The position numbers and the translations under genes were made by a program. Positions 48,601 through 57,695 of a stretch of 64,000 nt of DNA are shown piece after piece. The notes below the pieces were generated by a model. The model did no database searches, had not been told where the DNA came from, and was given only the letters and a program-made list of their open reading frames with translations. Source of the DNA: Anopheles merus (taxonomy: Eukaryota > Arthropoda > Insecta > Diptera > Culicidae); contig NC_054081.1 in the NCBI RefSeq assembly GCF_017562075.2, forward strand, positions 13,394,528-13,458,527, written 5' to 3'. Every line of letters begins with the position of its first letter. The first letter of the stretch is position 1.

Positions 48601-50269
48601 AAGAGAGCGGGAAAGCGGGGCAAAATGGGTACCCTTTATTTAAGCACCATTTCACTGGAAAGAATGAGTAAAAGTAATCGGATTGTTAAAATCCTGTTCA
48701 GCATATTGGGTGGGCAAGGTCAATACATCTTATCATAACTAACAACTCCAATTGTTCTAAATTTTGATAAATTAAAACTCACGTAGGTTTGAAGTGACTT
48801 CACAGTGGGTAAAGGCCGATTTGGTTATTTGGGAGTATTAGATGAACAGCTCAAACAGCCCCAGACCAACTGATTGATTTTATACACTTGAAGATGCAAT
48901 GGTACTTTCGAAATATGTACTAGGAGAATCATACAAATTAGGTATAGTTTAACAAAAAATTGCTACTGCAACGAAAGCATTAAACAGATACATTCCAACG
49001 TTCTCCCCGTACGCACGTCAAAAATGATATTTTCAACGACCAGAATGCGTGAAAAGCAAGAACAATATTATTCCCACTGTAGAACGTTAAGCCCTTAAGT
49101 ATATTGACTTTGTAGATAGTATATAAACTTTGTAGATAAGTATTGTAGATACGAATAAACACTTATAATTCTCAAGCGAACCAGTGCAGTCTTGCCTCAC
49201 GTTTTACCTTAACACATCTTTGTAGAAATTACAGTGGAATCTATTATCTTAACATCGTTTTATTTTTTATTTTTTGAATTAAATACATCAAACGAGGTTT
49301 AACTATTTTCGTGCATGAGTCAACCTATTATCAACATTTCTAGACGAAATATTCATAATGCAGCAAAAAAAATCAATCGTGAATGAGCATACTTCGTATG
49401 GCATGTGGTTTAGTATGCAGCGTTGAAATGATTTCAGCCCCAACCGACATACTCGCAAAAGCCCCCATATGAGAAGATAACAAGGAAATACGGTACATCA
49501 TTCCCTGCGTCCACAATTCGGTCACGCACTGTACCAGGCAACCCCGAGCGAACCGTCTGCGGCGAGAGCAGCTCCCGCATCGCATGCTGCCCGCGTACAA
49601 ATGCGCACCATGTCGGCTATTTCCTGTTTTCAGAGCCGGTTTGTTGTTGTTGTTTTTTTCGCACATGCGCCCCCGCCTCCTCCTTTCTTTGCATTGTTCG
49701 ATGTAAAAACCGACCAGTTTCGCCGAACGCAGCCCGCCGCCACCTGTCAAACGCTCTTTTCAGCGGAAACGGACCGGCGGTGTTCTTCAAATATTCCCGC
49801 CATCGACGACGGCGCTGCTTGCCGGACAGACTGGGCGAAGCGACAGCCTTCGCTCGGCATGCGCTCCCGGCACAAATGTTACCGCGATTCAACCGGATCC
49901 ATGTAGCAAAATCACCCGCGGGTACCCAGAATTTACCGATTCGTGCAAAATGACAGCTGACAAACGCGCGGCTGCGTGGTCACGATGGATTTGTTTTGTG
50001 CGCCTTTTTTTCAACTGGCTGCAGTCGGAAAGCGCCGTATATGGAAACGCTACTCACTGATTAATGTTGTCCATCATCTTGTAGTCGCCCCCGGTGGTGT
50101 TGATTTTCGGCACAATGCCCGGCGACAGCCGGTTCATCAGCCGGCAGAGCAGAATGCCATCCCGCAGGCAGTCCTCGTAGACGTGGCCGGCCGGGAACTT
50201 TTCCCCGATCACAGTTTCGATCCAGTGCTGCGCTTCGCGCTCCTGGTCGCGATCCCGCTTGCCGGCGAC
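42443..50269 (-). CDS. Mp20: Muscle protein 20 (Mp20), calponin/transgelin family, 5' end not found
   Basis: A muscle actin/Ca-associated protein with one calponin-homology (CH) domain and one calponin repeat. Exons on the minus strand, 5' to 3': 50269-50058, 42832-42712 and 42634-42443. They encode VAGKRDRDQEREAQHWIE..., then FQKACIKYGVADVDLFQTTD..., then CYKHPEFRGPYLGPRPAEE...KILLGK and stop, about 174 aa. Drosophila Mp20 (184 aa) matches at GLQAGSNKGATQAG and KILLGK. Splice phases are 0, 2 and 0. The first coding exon (about 10 codons, expected to resemble MSLERAVRAK) must lie at higher coordinates, and I could not identify it. The gene is tail to tail with ASK1 and divergent from Chd64. 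Confidence 0.92.
42712..42832 (-). CDS. Mp20: Mp20 middle exon: second half of CH domain
   Basis: 121 nt encoding FQKACIKYGVADVDLFQTTD, then LWDRKNVALVTTTIFAVGRA. The acceptor is GCTTCGCAG and the donor GCG|GTAAGT. The leading G completes CAG from the previous exon. Confidence 0.93.
43080..43560 (+). pseudogene. Tc1/mariner-type (D37E-like) transposase remnant
   Basis: The best-preserved part is the 66-codon frame at 43341-43541 containing NIPQLRPIDFFWTNMMQSLYS, then NNFVAKIEKELIK. This matches the PQLRPIE.FW.. block that carries the last catalytic residue of ITmD37E-like transposases, with Asp in place of Glu. Upstream decayed pieces read FFTAST-like and NDPETWKLQRKLK in mixed frames. No terminal repeats are found. 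It may belong to the same family as the element in ASK1 intron 3. Confidence 0.65.
44194..45331. mobile_element. non-autonomous element with GGGAAAxCxGGGGCAAAATG ends
   Basis: The left end GGGAAACCTGGGGCAAAATG and the right end (complement) GGGAAAGCGGGGCAAAATG are inverted repeats. The phrase GGCAAAATGG or its complement recurs internally (about 44514, 44538, 44810, 45116). The length is 1,138 bp with no coding capacity. I see no convincing target duplication, so exact edges and superfamily are open. Confidence 0.65.
45573..46093. mobile_element. second, partial copy of the GGGGCAAAATG element
   Basis: The right end ...CATTTTGCCCCGCTTTCCC is clear (46069-46087). The left end GCGGGGAAAAATGG at about 45575 is a degraded counterpart. 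An internal TGCCCATTTTGCCCC phrase lies at about 45938. It is shorter than the first copy and probably internally deleted. Confidence 0.5.
46041..46114 (+). repeat. 74-bp inverted repeat, left arm
   Basis: Matches 48582-48655 in reverse complement with a single mismatch (AGAACGGG versus AGAGCGGG). The arm contains the last ~47 bp of the GGGGCAAAATG element plus 27 bp of unrelated flanking DNA. Homology stops sharply at both edges. Confidence 0.92.
47528..48079. mobile_element. 552-bp MITE with TA target duplication
   Basis: The left end TTTAACCTTTAAGTTGGC and the right end (complement) TTTAACCGTAGAGTTGGC, both followed by AACC, are flanked by TA at 47526-47527 and 48080-48081. Further inside, both arms carry GGCAACCGG(A/C)ATAC(C/T)CGGGTATT, so the arms extend about 70 bp with gaps. 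A ~32-bp phrase (CGGGTATTCCATTC, then ATTTTGTATGGA) is repeated in tandem near 47735-47790. Non-coding; Tc1/mariner-type MITE by its TA. Confidence 0.78.
48582..48655 (-). repeat. 74-bp inverted repeat, right arm
   Basis: Reverse complement of 46041-46114 at 73 of 74 positions. Unlike the left arm, it is not continued by the rest of the transposon, so this arm is the derived copy. Confidence 0.92.
50058..50269 (-). CDS. Mp20: Mp20 exon: first half of CH domain
   Basis: 212 nt encoding VAGKRDRDQEREAQHWIETV, then IGEKFPAGHVYEDCLRDGIL, then LCRLMNRLSPGIVPKINTTG and GDYKMMDNIN. The acceptor on the minus strand is CCTTCCCAG and the donor CA|GTGAGT. It starts in phase 0 and needs a short upstream exon with the ATG. 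Confidence 0.92.
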
Positions 50270-53200
50270 CTGGGAAGGAAATATACAGCAAATTCAAATG
50301 TATTAGCGTGTGTCCGTTGGGAGAGCGCAGTAATTGGGAATTTGAAATGTCGGATAAGCATAGAAAAAAAATAAATGGTGCATCAACAATATTTGTGCTA
50401 TGGGAATATGAAGTTTGAGTAGAATTTGTTTCTAATAAATCGTTTCGGTTGGCAACCAAATTTAGTAAACAATAATTTACGATTTAAAAAGGATTTTTTA
50501 TCTTGTTTGTCGACAACAGATAATTCGCAAAAAATATTATTTCTATAATTAAAACATGCATAACACTCCAAGTGTGGGAAATGAATAAAAATAATGCTAT
50601 CTACTGTAGCGCTGACGTACAATAATAGTAGCAAAATTATGCAAAATTAATTACCCCATCTAAGTGCAATAATTCCCAATTAATTCCCTGCGCGCTACCT
50701 GCTCGCACGCCTGTTACCCGGGTTCCAAATGTACTCAGCTCAGGTTCGTGCCTCGTGGAGACACGACGGCCATCTCCGGTGTTCTCGGTAAGCGCCGTTT
50801 ACATTGTCCGCGTTGCCCGAGAACCTCACAGTGATATATATATATATTTTTAAATAATTTTATATCTTTAAATTATTTCACACCACGTTTCTACCGCCAT
50901 GGATATAAACAACGTACAAACAATGTTTTTATTTATTAACAGTTTGCTGCAAAATTCCTGTTTTTGTTTCTCAAAAGCCTGCCATCCCTGCCACTTCCTT
51001 AGTAGACCTGTCTGGAAGTGGGCCGAACATCGGTGCGCGCATGCGACCCTGGTTAAAATGCATCCAGCGTGATTGGCAATTGTTTGACTACACGCGGAAC
51101 CGGTTCGTGGTCGTCGTCCGCCGCAAAGGTTTCATGGAAATGTGTCGCGGTTTGTGGTTTAAACCGAGCTTCGTTGCTGGAACACTCGCTTCCCAATTTG
51201 CGCATTTACACACCAAAACGAATACAAAAAAACAAAGTGAATTGATTTCTGCTTTTCTTTTAGCACAAAAATGCCTACAGTTTTGCGAAGTAAAAAGAAA
51301 TGTACGATAAATGTTGTGCCGCTTCATTTTCGTAGACCCGGGCCTTTAGCCGTTTCCCGTGTGGCACGTTTACACGTTTGGCCGAGCGGCTGTTGTGGTG
51401 AATACTGCACGACTTCTAACAGCCCAAACGTGCGATTGAGCGATTAATTGCGAGAAAGGAACTAACTAATATTCAAATTGCGCCAAATTGAAAATAAATA
51501 CCACCACAAATTACAGCAAGAGGTCTCACGAGCTACCGGCAGAGGCGTGCACTGTTTACACCACCGGCATGCCAGCAGCGCCACTCGGGATTTATAGCAG
51601 TGCTACCTCTTCGTCTGCATGCCGTCCCGGTACAACTGGTGGCAGCTTGGGACAGACACGCAGCTTTAGCTGTTTGACACTAGGGTCCCCCGGGCGGCCG
51701 TCGACGATCGTTTTCAAAATTTCGGTGCGCCAAAATAAATCGTTAGTTTCGAATAATTTTCCGTTCGGGGCAAGAAGAGGCATTTTTCTCCATTTTCTTT
51801 AACGAGCGGTAACAGTGTGTTTTTTTATTTTTTTTTTTACTTCTGGAGAGCGGCAACCATGCGTGGTTTTTCCCGCACACACTCTTGTGATGAGTTCAGC
51901 GGCCGCTCCCGGGTAGTGACCGGGGTTCGCTGGACCGCGGGGTTTTCGCGCTCATTTTCGTTAATTTCTCCCAAACGAACCGGGGTGGAAAGGGGGCAGT
52001 GCAAAGTGTTTGCTATTAAATATGGGTTCCATTTGAATCCTTCCCAAAACTACAAAAAACACACACACAAATACACCGTGTTGTGATCACTTTTGTAGTA
52101 CGCCTAGAGTGTGTGTGTTTTTGTGTGAGAGGGAGTGGAAGAAAAATAGCACGTAAATAAATAATAATACAAAGCAGCTCGCTAGTACTACGCCCGAACA
52201 CGTTCCATGTTCACGGTTCGTTATTTTAAGATCCATCACGGGCGGTGGTGTACGGTTCCAATCGTTTCCCAACCAGGCAACGCCCGTGCGGTCGGACAGT
52301 AGAATGGGAGGCCGGGGTAGAGGGTGGACGATGGGTTCCGTTTTGTTCTTCACATCCCACGCGCAACTTTCACCGCACACCCTCAGCCGGAGGTTATGCC
52401 CTTACGGCTTACAACCCACCTCCATCACCCCCAGCAAAACAGCACTAATCCTCTGAAGGCTAACGATCATCCGACGGTTAACTGTTGCGCGTCTTTCGGT
52501 GGCAAAAGGGAAATTAAGGTGACAGGCGTGGGACGCTCGGTTCAATCGATTTTATTTTCACGTCATCGTGCGTGGACGGCTTGTTTGTAAAACTGTGCCT
52601 CATTTTTGCGCTACTTGTCTGGGGCAAGAAAACTCCTACGTAACTTAACGTTCGAAGACCTCTCTGGGAAATCCTAAATAAATAAAAATTAAATTATAGT
52701 TAACTTTTCAAAAGAAAAACTTTCTGCCGATACGACTTTTTCTTGTTATTAAGATTATTTAAAATCCTACACATATGTTCCTTTTTTATATTCTAAACAT
52801 CCTTTTAAATATAATTGTTACGAGCTGACATATAATTGCTATGAGCAGTAGTATCCAGTTGGGAATCCATACTAAACTTCCTTGCCTGGGCCTGCACATC
52901 AATGCCGTAGACCAGGGGTCTCCAAACTTGTCAGTTCGCGGGCCGTACTGATTTACAAATAATTTTGTTGAGGGCCATTTTAACATTACCTTTAGAATGA
53001 ATGAAAGTTCAAATCTTGTTTTGATTAGAAAATACTAACTTAACTATATCAAATTTCTACAGCTTTCTTTTATAGAATCTTGATTTTGTCTTTCAAAAGT
53101 AAAAAAATAAGTGTTATTTAGTTTAGTTAAAAATTATAAGCATTTTATTCTAACCTTTACAAAGTCATTGTGGGCCGCATTAAAGGCTCTTGAGGACCGC

Positions 53201-55370
53201 ATGCGGTTCGCGGCTCCAAGTTGTATTAAAGAAACCAGCTGGTGGAAAAAAGCCTTTCGGAGGTCACCCCTATATGTGAGGGACCTTATGTCATTTTAAA
53301 ACAGTTAACCATTGGATTCCCCACACAAAACATAGCGAATTCTAGGTTATTAAGTACATTCTTGAATGTTTATTGATTTTGAAATTGAAACATGAGTCAT
53401 ATTGACGAAACAAGTATTGATTTTTTTAGTCTGTAAGCTAGACTTTTTTAGTCTAACTTACTTATTTTTAGATTTCCTCCTTCTGTTAAATCGCCCACCT
53501 TAATCCTTAAATATGGAAACACAATAAATCGTTCAATAAATTCATGAAGTAACTCTCGAATTATCATGCTCAATCTATGAATTAATGCGAAATAAGAACT
53601 CGCAAAGCCCGAGATTTGTTTATTATGTAAATTTAACTGAATAAATGTTGTAGATAAAATAGATGATCAAGTTAGAAAACCGTAAACATCAGATTGAATC
53701 CTGGGGACCTTATGTCAAGTGGCGTTTTTAAAATGCTCTAGATTCCATCACCTGATTTCTTTAATTCACCTTGCGCGGGCCGTAGTTCGAAGAACCCTGC
53801 GGTAGACTACAAGGACGGTTCGTAGAATCGATGTTATGAAGGGGTGTATCTGCTCAACATCTGCAATCTAACTCAATTTTAGTTTAGTGGGACTAACATT
53901 TCTCCAAACTGAAAGAAGTTGTACTATAGCCATTAAGAACACTAACACTATAAAATATCTGGAACAATGCATTAAAAAATCCAATATTATAAATCTCCAC
54001 GCTTGCGAAAAGACACTCCCCTTGGACAAAGCAATACTTCAAAATGCTCCAAAAATTGATTACTTATGCCAGTGTTGTTTTGCTGTTCTGCTTGTGTTAG
54101 AACAGCGTTACAGCGGGCGTAACATTGCTTAAAATTAATCAAAATTTCTAGGACATCTCGAAACCTCACGGTCCCCCCGTCAAGGGGACCTAGAGGAACC
54201 AGATTGATGCATTGATGTCACACCTCAGTATTCGTTAGAAGCATGCCTGGGAAACTGCTACCATTGGCAAATGAACGGCCAACGGATATAAACAAATATG
54301 CAAGCTGGGAAATTAACTTGTTGCAACATCTCCGTCCCTGTCCTGAGTGGACAGGGGGCATGTTGCCGCCAATTCTGGATGATGTCATTGAGGATAATAT
54401 CGTTCACAAACACACACACGAGCGTGACAGATAGTTCCGATTAGCGCCGTGATGGACCACCACCACACAGGATCTCGTGCGTGTGTGCTGACGATTAAAT
54501 TTAGTATACGATCGCGGTTCATCACCATCATCCACATGCGGCCGGGTGGCAGCTCCAATAAGGTCAATCGTGCAGGTCCAGGCGTGTTGACGTCACTCGC
54601 CGAGTGATCGTTGGGAAAATCCACTGTCCATTTCCTTCCGTCTGCTTTAGTTGATTATTTTTTTGTTGGTTTTGGAGATGTTTGGCAGTGTTCAGATCTT
54701 TACGAGCTCAGAACACATCAATGTCAGATCAATTTTTACGGGTTGTTTTTTTTTAACATTCAAATTCAAAGCGATCGCGAGCGATCAAGTTGTTCCTTTA
54801 ACACCAAGGAATTACTAAATATGAACTCATGTGAGCTTGTACGGAAATTTAAAATCCCCAAACATGTGCCCAACATCAGAAGTGTCATGATTTTTTGAAA
54901 AATTGTCCATATGGTTGGCTTTTGACTTTGGAAAAGGTTTGGGCCTCTTTTCCCATTCCAACCAGTTTCCACGCACACCGCGAGCGCATTCTCCGCAAGG
55001 CACTGCAACGGTTTCCAATTCCATCCACTCTACTGCTTTTCCCCACATCCGATCTCTGGGCCCCTTTCCGCTTTCCAGGTGGGTGTTGTTTTTCCGTTTT
55101 GGAATTATGGATGGTCGAAACAACTGTTCGCCGGGGAGATCGCGGTCCATGCCCGCTTACCACCGAGGAAAACCACCTTGCGCAAGCGCGGCCGCGCGCG
55201 ACGCATCCATGCTTTGCGAGAATAATCCGCGCGCGATCTCTTGCGATCTTGCTGTTTGCTGTTTTTTTATTGTTGTTTTTCCCCCCTCCCATTTGTTGTA
55301 CCATATCTTCGCCTGTCCGTGTTCGAGGGCTTCCAATACGCCACTCCCCAGCGAAACCTCACAACCGTGA
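50270..55370. other. region between Mp20 and Chd64
   Basis: Probably contains the first exon and promoter of Mp20 (minus) and upstream DNA of Chd64 (plus), but neither the Mp20 start exon nor a core promoter could be identified. It holds three motif copies (about 50705, 51039, 51617), a hAT-type element (52913-53799) and CA-rich stretches. A CTCF-like CAGCAGCGCCACT lies at about 51572. Confidence 0.5.
52913..53799. mobile_element. non-autonomous hAT-type element with 8-bp target duplication
   Basis: The ends CAGGGGTCTCCAAACT and (complement) CAGGGTTCTTCGAACT are imperfect inverted repeats, followed by the GCGGGCC phrase common in hAT elements. Flanks CCGTAGAC (52905-52912) and CGGTAGAC (53800-53807) agree at 7 of 8 positions, the expected hAT duplication length. 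The length is 887 bp with no transposase. An internal GGGCCGCATTAAAGG...GACCGCATGCGG segment at 53171-53205 resembles a second terminal region. Confidence 0.85.
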
Positions 55371-55380
55371 AGCCCGCACG

Positions 55381-55383
55381 ATG
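55381..55383 (+). CDS. Chd64: Chd64 alternative first coding exon A (ATG only)
   Basis: CCGCACG ATG followed directly by the donor GTAAGT. The exon contributes only the start codon, and the protein would begin MPRNKEQ. The upstream sequence would be 5' UTR. Confidence 0.5.
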
Positions 55384-57695
55384 GTAAGTGTGTGTGTATG
55401 TGTCTGTGGGGAAGATGGGGTGCGAGGATGCGCACAACAACATACTCGACCTGGCCTAAATGATCGTTTGGGCATGAGCCGCGCGCGACGAGGGTCCGGG
55501 TGGGTAAAAACACATCCCGAAACGACACGCGCCCTGGATCACACGCGCTCACCTTCCCCACGGGGCCCACCCCGTCGACCCGGGCGCCGAAAATTCTGCC
55601 AGCCCGACACAAAATTCGCCCACCCTCGGACGATCCGGCACAGTCTAGCGCAGGTCGGCGTACGGCAAACATCTTGTTCGGACTAATTCGGTGCACAGTT
55701 TTCCACGAGTTTTTCGGCACGACTGTCTCTGTGTGTGCTTGTGTTAGTTTGCGCGTGTGTTGTCGGTAGTGCTTTGTTCGAGCAAAGTGTGATTTGTTTG
55801 CGTAGTCCGGTGTGTTTTCCGGGGCCTAGCATCTTTAGTTGTTTACCTGCGAGCAATCAACCGTATCAATCAAATCTTCAAAAAATGGCGGTACGTGCAC
55901 TGGGCGGTGTTTTGGAAGATATTATGTGAAGATTTTGAGATCCTCTCGCGGATTTGTGATCTGTGGAAAAGATCGTTGCTTTCTTCAACCACCTCCTATA
56001 ACCTCATGCCCAAACCCATCATCACCCAAATTCCCTCCAAAACTCTATGCCCTAGTCAACGCATTTTGTGAAGTCATCTTGGGATATCTCATTTTCTTGG
56101 AAGGAACAACATCAGAGAACGGTGGTCATGTGGGTTTATGTCTAAACGAACGACTTGTTTTTTGTAGCTTTCTTTCTTCACTTTTCAAGCGTAAGTTTTT
56201 CCGATGCCAAATCCCCTTCTCCAACGGCCAACAACTTTGAATGCCAATAGCTTGGTGCGCATGCGAATTTGCAATCCAAGTTTGAGCTAATGGCTTCTGT
56301 CGAAACAAATGCATTGGACAGGTTTGGCCCCACTCGTCCCACGCTTGCGGGAGGGATGTCACGTTTCCCCTTTTGCTGTCCCCATCAGGCAGTATCGGTC
56401 AATGGTCCGAGAAGAAATAAAATTAGCCGACCGAGTCTGTTTTTTTTTTTTTTCATTTTCAGCCCCGACGGAAGTCGTAGGCGTTCATTTGGTGTCCGCG
56501 CGTTGTTGCGCCTTTTGCAACAGCCGCTAGAGCAGGATTTTAATAACAATACGATGACGTCAGTGCGATTGGGCAAAGCGTACGCTGGCGATACGCCGTT
56601 GGAAATCAATGTACCGTTGAGAGGATATCAAAATGGCCCTGGCCGTTGTAGATGCCAGCGGTAAGGCTAATGCGTACCACTTTTAGAAACGATTTTTCAC
56701 CCCCAAGACCAACGTGGAAGGGAGGGGGGGGGCGAGGGCAAAGCATTAAACCTTTCTCCAAACGCTCCAGGTCCGGAAAGAGCGATTTGCGACGAACCGC
56801 CATCACATGGATGCGGGCGAATTCTGAGGAAATCTCTCCGTTCCGTCCGGTAGTGCAAACACATCCGTTCCGCGATGTGCGGTTCTATTTTTGGAAACCC
56901 GGCACATCCATAAACTCTCCGTGTGATGGAGAATAACATTGCCATCAAGCTGTTGGAAAATTCCCATTCACCGATCGGAGGGTGGGCATACAAAAAAAAG
57001 CAGCCAGACACACGCTGCACTGCGGTTGGAAATTCGCGAATGGATTCGCGTGTTTATAGCTTTACTGGGTTTTATGACCTTTTTTCGTCTGCTTTCTGTG
57101 CTCCTCCCGCACTCCACAGCCCCGCAACAAGGAACAGGAAGCCGAGGTGCTGCAGTGGATCAGCGACGTGCTCGGTGAGAAGCTGCCGCCCGGCCCGTAC
57201 GAGGACGTCCTCAAGGACGGTGTCGTGCTGTGCAAGCTGATCAACAAGATGGCCCCCGGCTCGGTGAAGAAGATCCAGGAGCGTGGCACCAACTTCCAGC
57301 TGATGGAGAACATCCAGCGCTTCCAGGCGGCGATCAAGAAGTACGGCGTGCCGGAGGAGGAAATCTTCCAGACGGCGGATCTGTTCGAGAGGCGCAACAT
57401 CCCGCAGGTGACGCTCTGCCTGTACTCGCTGGGACGAATCGTAAGTGTGCTTGTGGTAACGTTTTGCAGACGTTTCCCAGTTTGTACTGATCCTTCGCCT
57501 TCGTCCCAACAGACCCAGAAGCACCCAGAATACAACGGACCTACCCTTGGGCCGAAGATGGCGGACAAGAACGAGCGCAACTTCAGCGAGGAGCAGCTGC
57601 GTGCCCATCACGGCGAGCTGAACCTGCAGATGGGCTTCAACAAGGGTGCCTCCCAGGCCGGCCAGGGCTCGTTCGGCAACACCCGCCACATGTAA
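55381..57695 (+). CDS. Chd64: Chd64, transgelin/calponin-like actin-binding protein
   Basis: A small cytoplasmic actin-binding protein with a CH domain followed by a single calponin repeat; the Drosophila protein also takes part in juvenile-hormone response complexes. Core exons are 57120-57440 and 57513-57695. They encode PRNKEQEAEVLQWISDVLGE, then VLKDGVVLCKLINKMAPGSV, KKIQERGTNFQLMENIQRFQ, the LFERRNIPQVTL block, TQKHPEYNGPTLGPKMADKN and the repeat LNLQMGFNKGASQAG, ending GNTRHM. The start lies in tiny alternative first exons: ATG alone (55381-55383) or ATG GCG (55885-55890). Both donors are phase 0 and fit the phase-0 acceptor at 57120, giving 168 or 169 aa. Confidence 0.93.
55885..55890 (+). 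CDS. Chd64: Chd64 alternative first coding exon B (ATG GCG)
   Basis: CAAAAA ATG GCG followed by the donor GTACGT. The A-rich context upstream of the ATG is a good insect start context. The protein would begin MAPRNKEQ. A 5' UTR of about 150-200 bases upstream is likely. Confidence 0.6.
55891..57119 (+). other. Chd64 intron before the CH domain
   Basis: About 1.2 kb, no supported exon except a weak third start-exon candidate, ATG CCA GCG|GTAAGG at 56652-56660, also phase 0. The acceptor is CCGCACTCCACAG. Confidence 0.6.
57120..57440 (+). CDS. Chd64: Chd64 exon: CH domain
   Basis: 107 codons, phase 0 at both ends, donor ATC|GTAAGT. Carries the whole CH domain in one exon, whereas the neighbouring Mp20 splits it with a 7.2-kb intron. 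Confidence 0.95.
57513..57695 (+). CDS. Chd64: Chd64 last exon: calponin repeat and C terminus
   Basis: Acceptor CGTCCCAACAG after a 72-bp intron; 60 codons and TAA. TQKHPEYNGPTLGPK corresponds to CYKHPEFRGPYLGPR at the same intron position in Mp20. Confidence 0.95.
   Translation, partial: TQKHPEYNGPTLGPKMADKNERNFSEEQLRAHHGELNLQMGFNKGASQAGQGSFGNTRHM

Larger units (their letters stand above)
42833..50057 (-). other. Mp20 large intron (7.2 kb) splitting the CH domain
   Basis: The intron sits inside the NINQ-FQK part of the CH domain. It holds a transposase remnant (43080-43560), a GGGGCAAAATG-repeat element (44194-45331 and a related piece to 46093), a 74-bp inverted repeat bracketing 2.5 kb, a TA-flanked MITE (47528-48079) and five of the eight motif copies. 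48.66-49.5 kb is AT-rich and featureless. Confidence 0.85.
46167..51643 (+). promoter_or_regulatory. cluster of a ~27-bp motif: seven gapless copies plus one diverged
   Basis: Consensus: GCATGC, then GCTCCCGG, then TACAAATG, then GTACC. Starts are 46167, 46547, 46657, 49581, 49857, 51039 and 51617, all on +. They match the consensus at 22, 24, 21, 18, 25, 19 and 22 of 27 positions without gaps. A diverged copy with indels lies at about 50705-50735. The core GGTAC-N5-GTACC is palindromic, and several copies contain an E-box (CAAATG, CAAGTG, CAACTG). Flanks are not alike, so the copies are not recent duplicates. I infer binding sites for a sequence-specific protein; function is unknown. Confidence 0.65.

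Noticed and set aside
54895..55686. 263-codon open frame upstream of Chd64
   Set aside because: It runs through the candidate Chd64 first exon and its donor. No homology; interpreted as chance opening in GC-rich 5' DNA.
56631..56660. Start exon from ATG 56631 ending at the donor at 56661
   Set aside because: Phase 1 does not fit the phase-0 acceptor at 57120. Only the internal ATG 56652 would fit, and that start lies behind an out-of-frame ATG.
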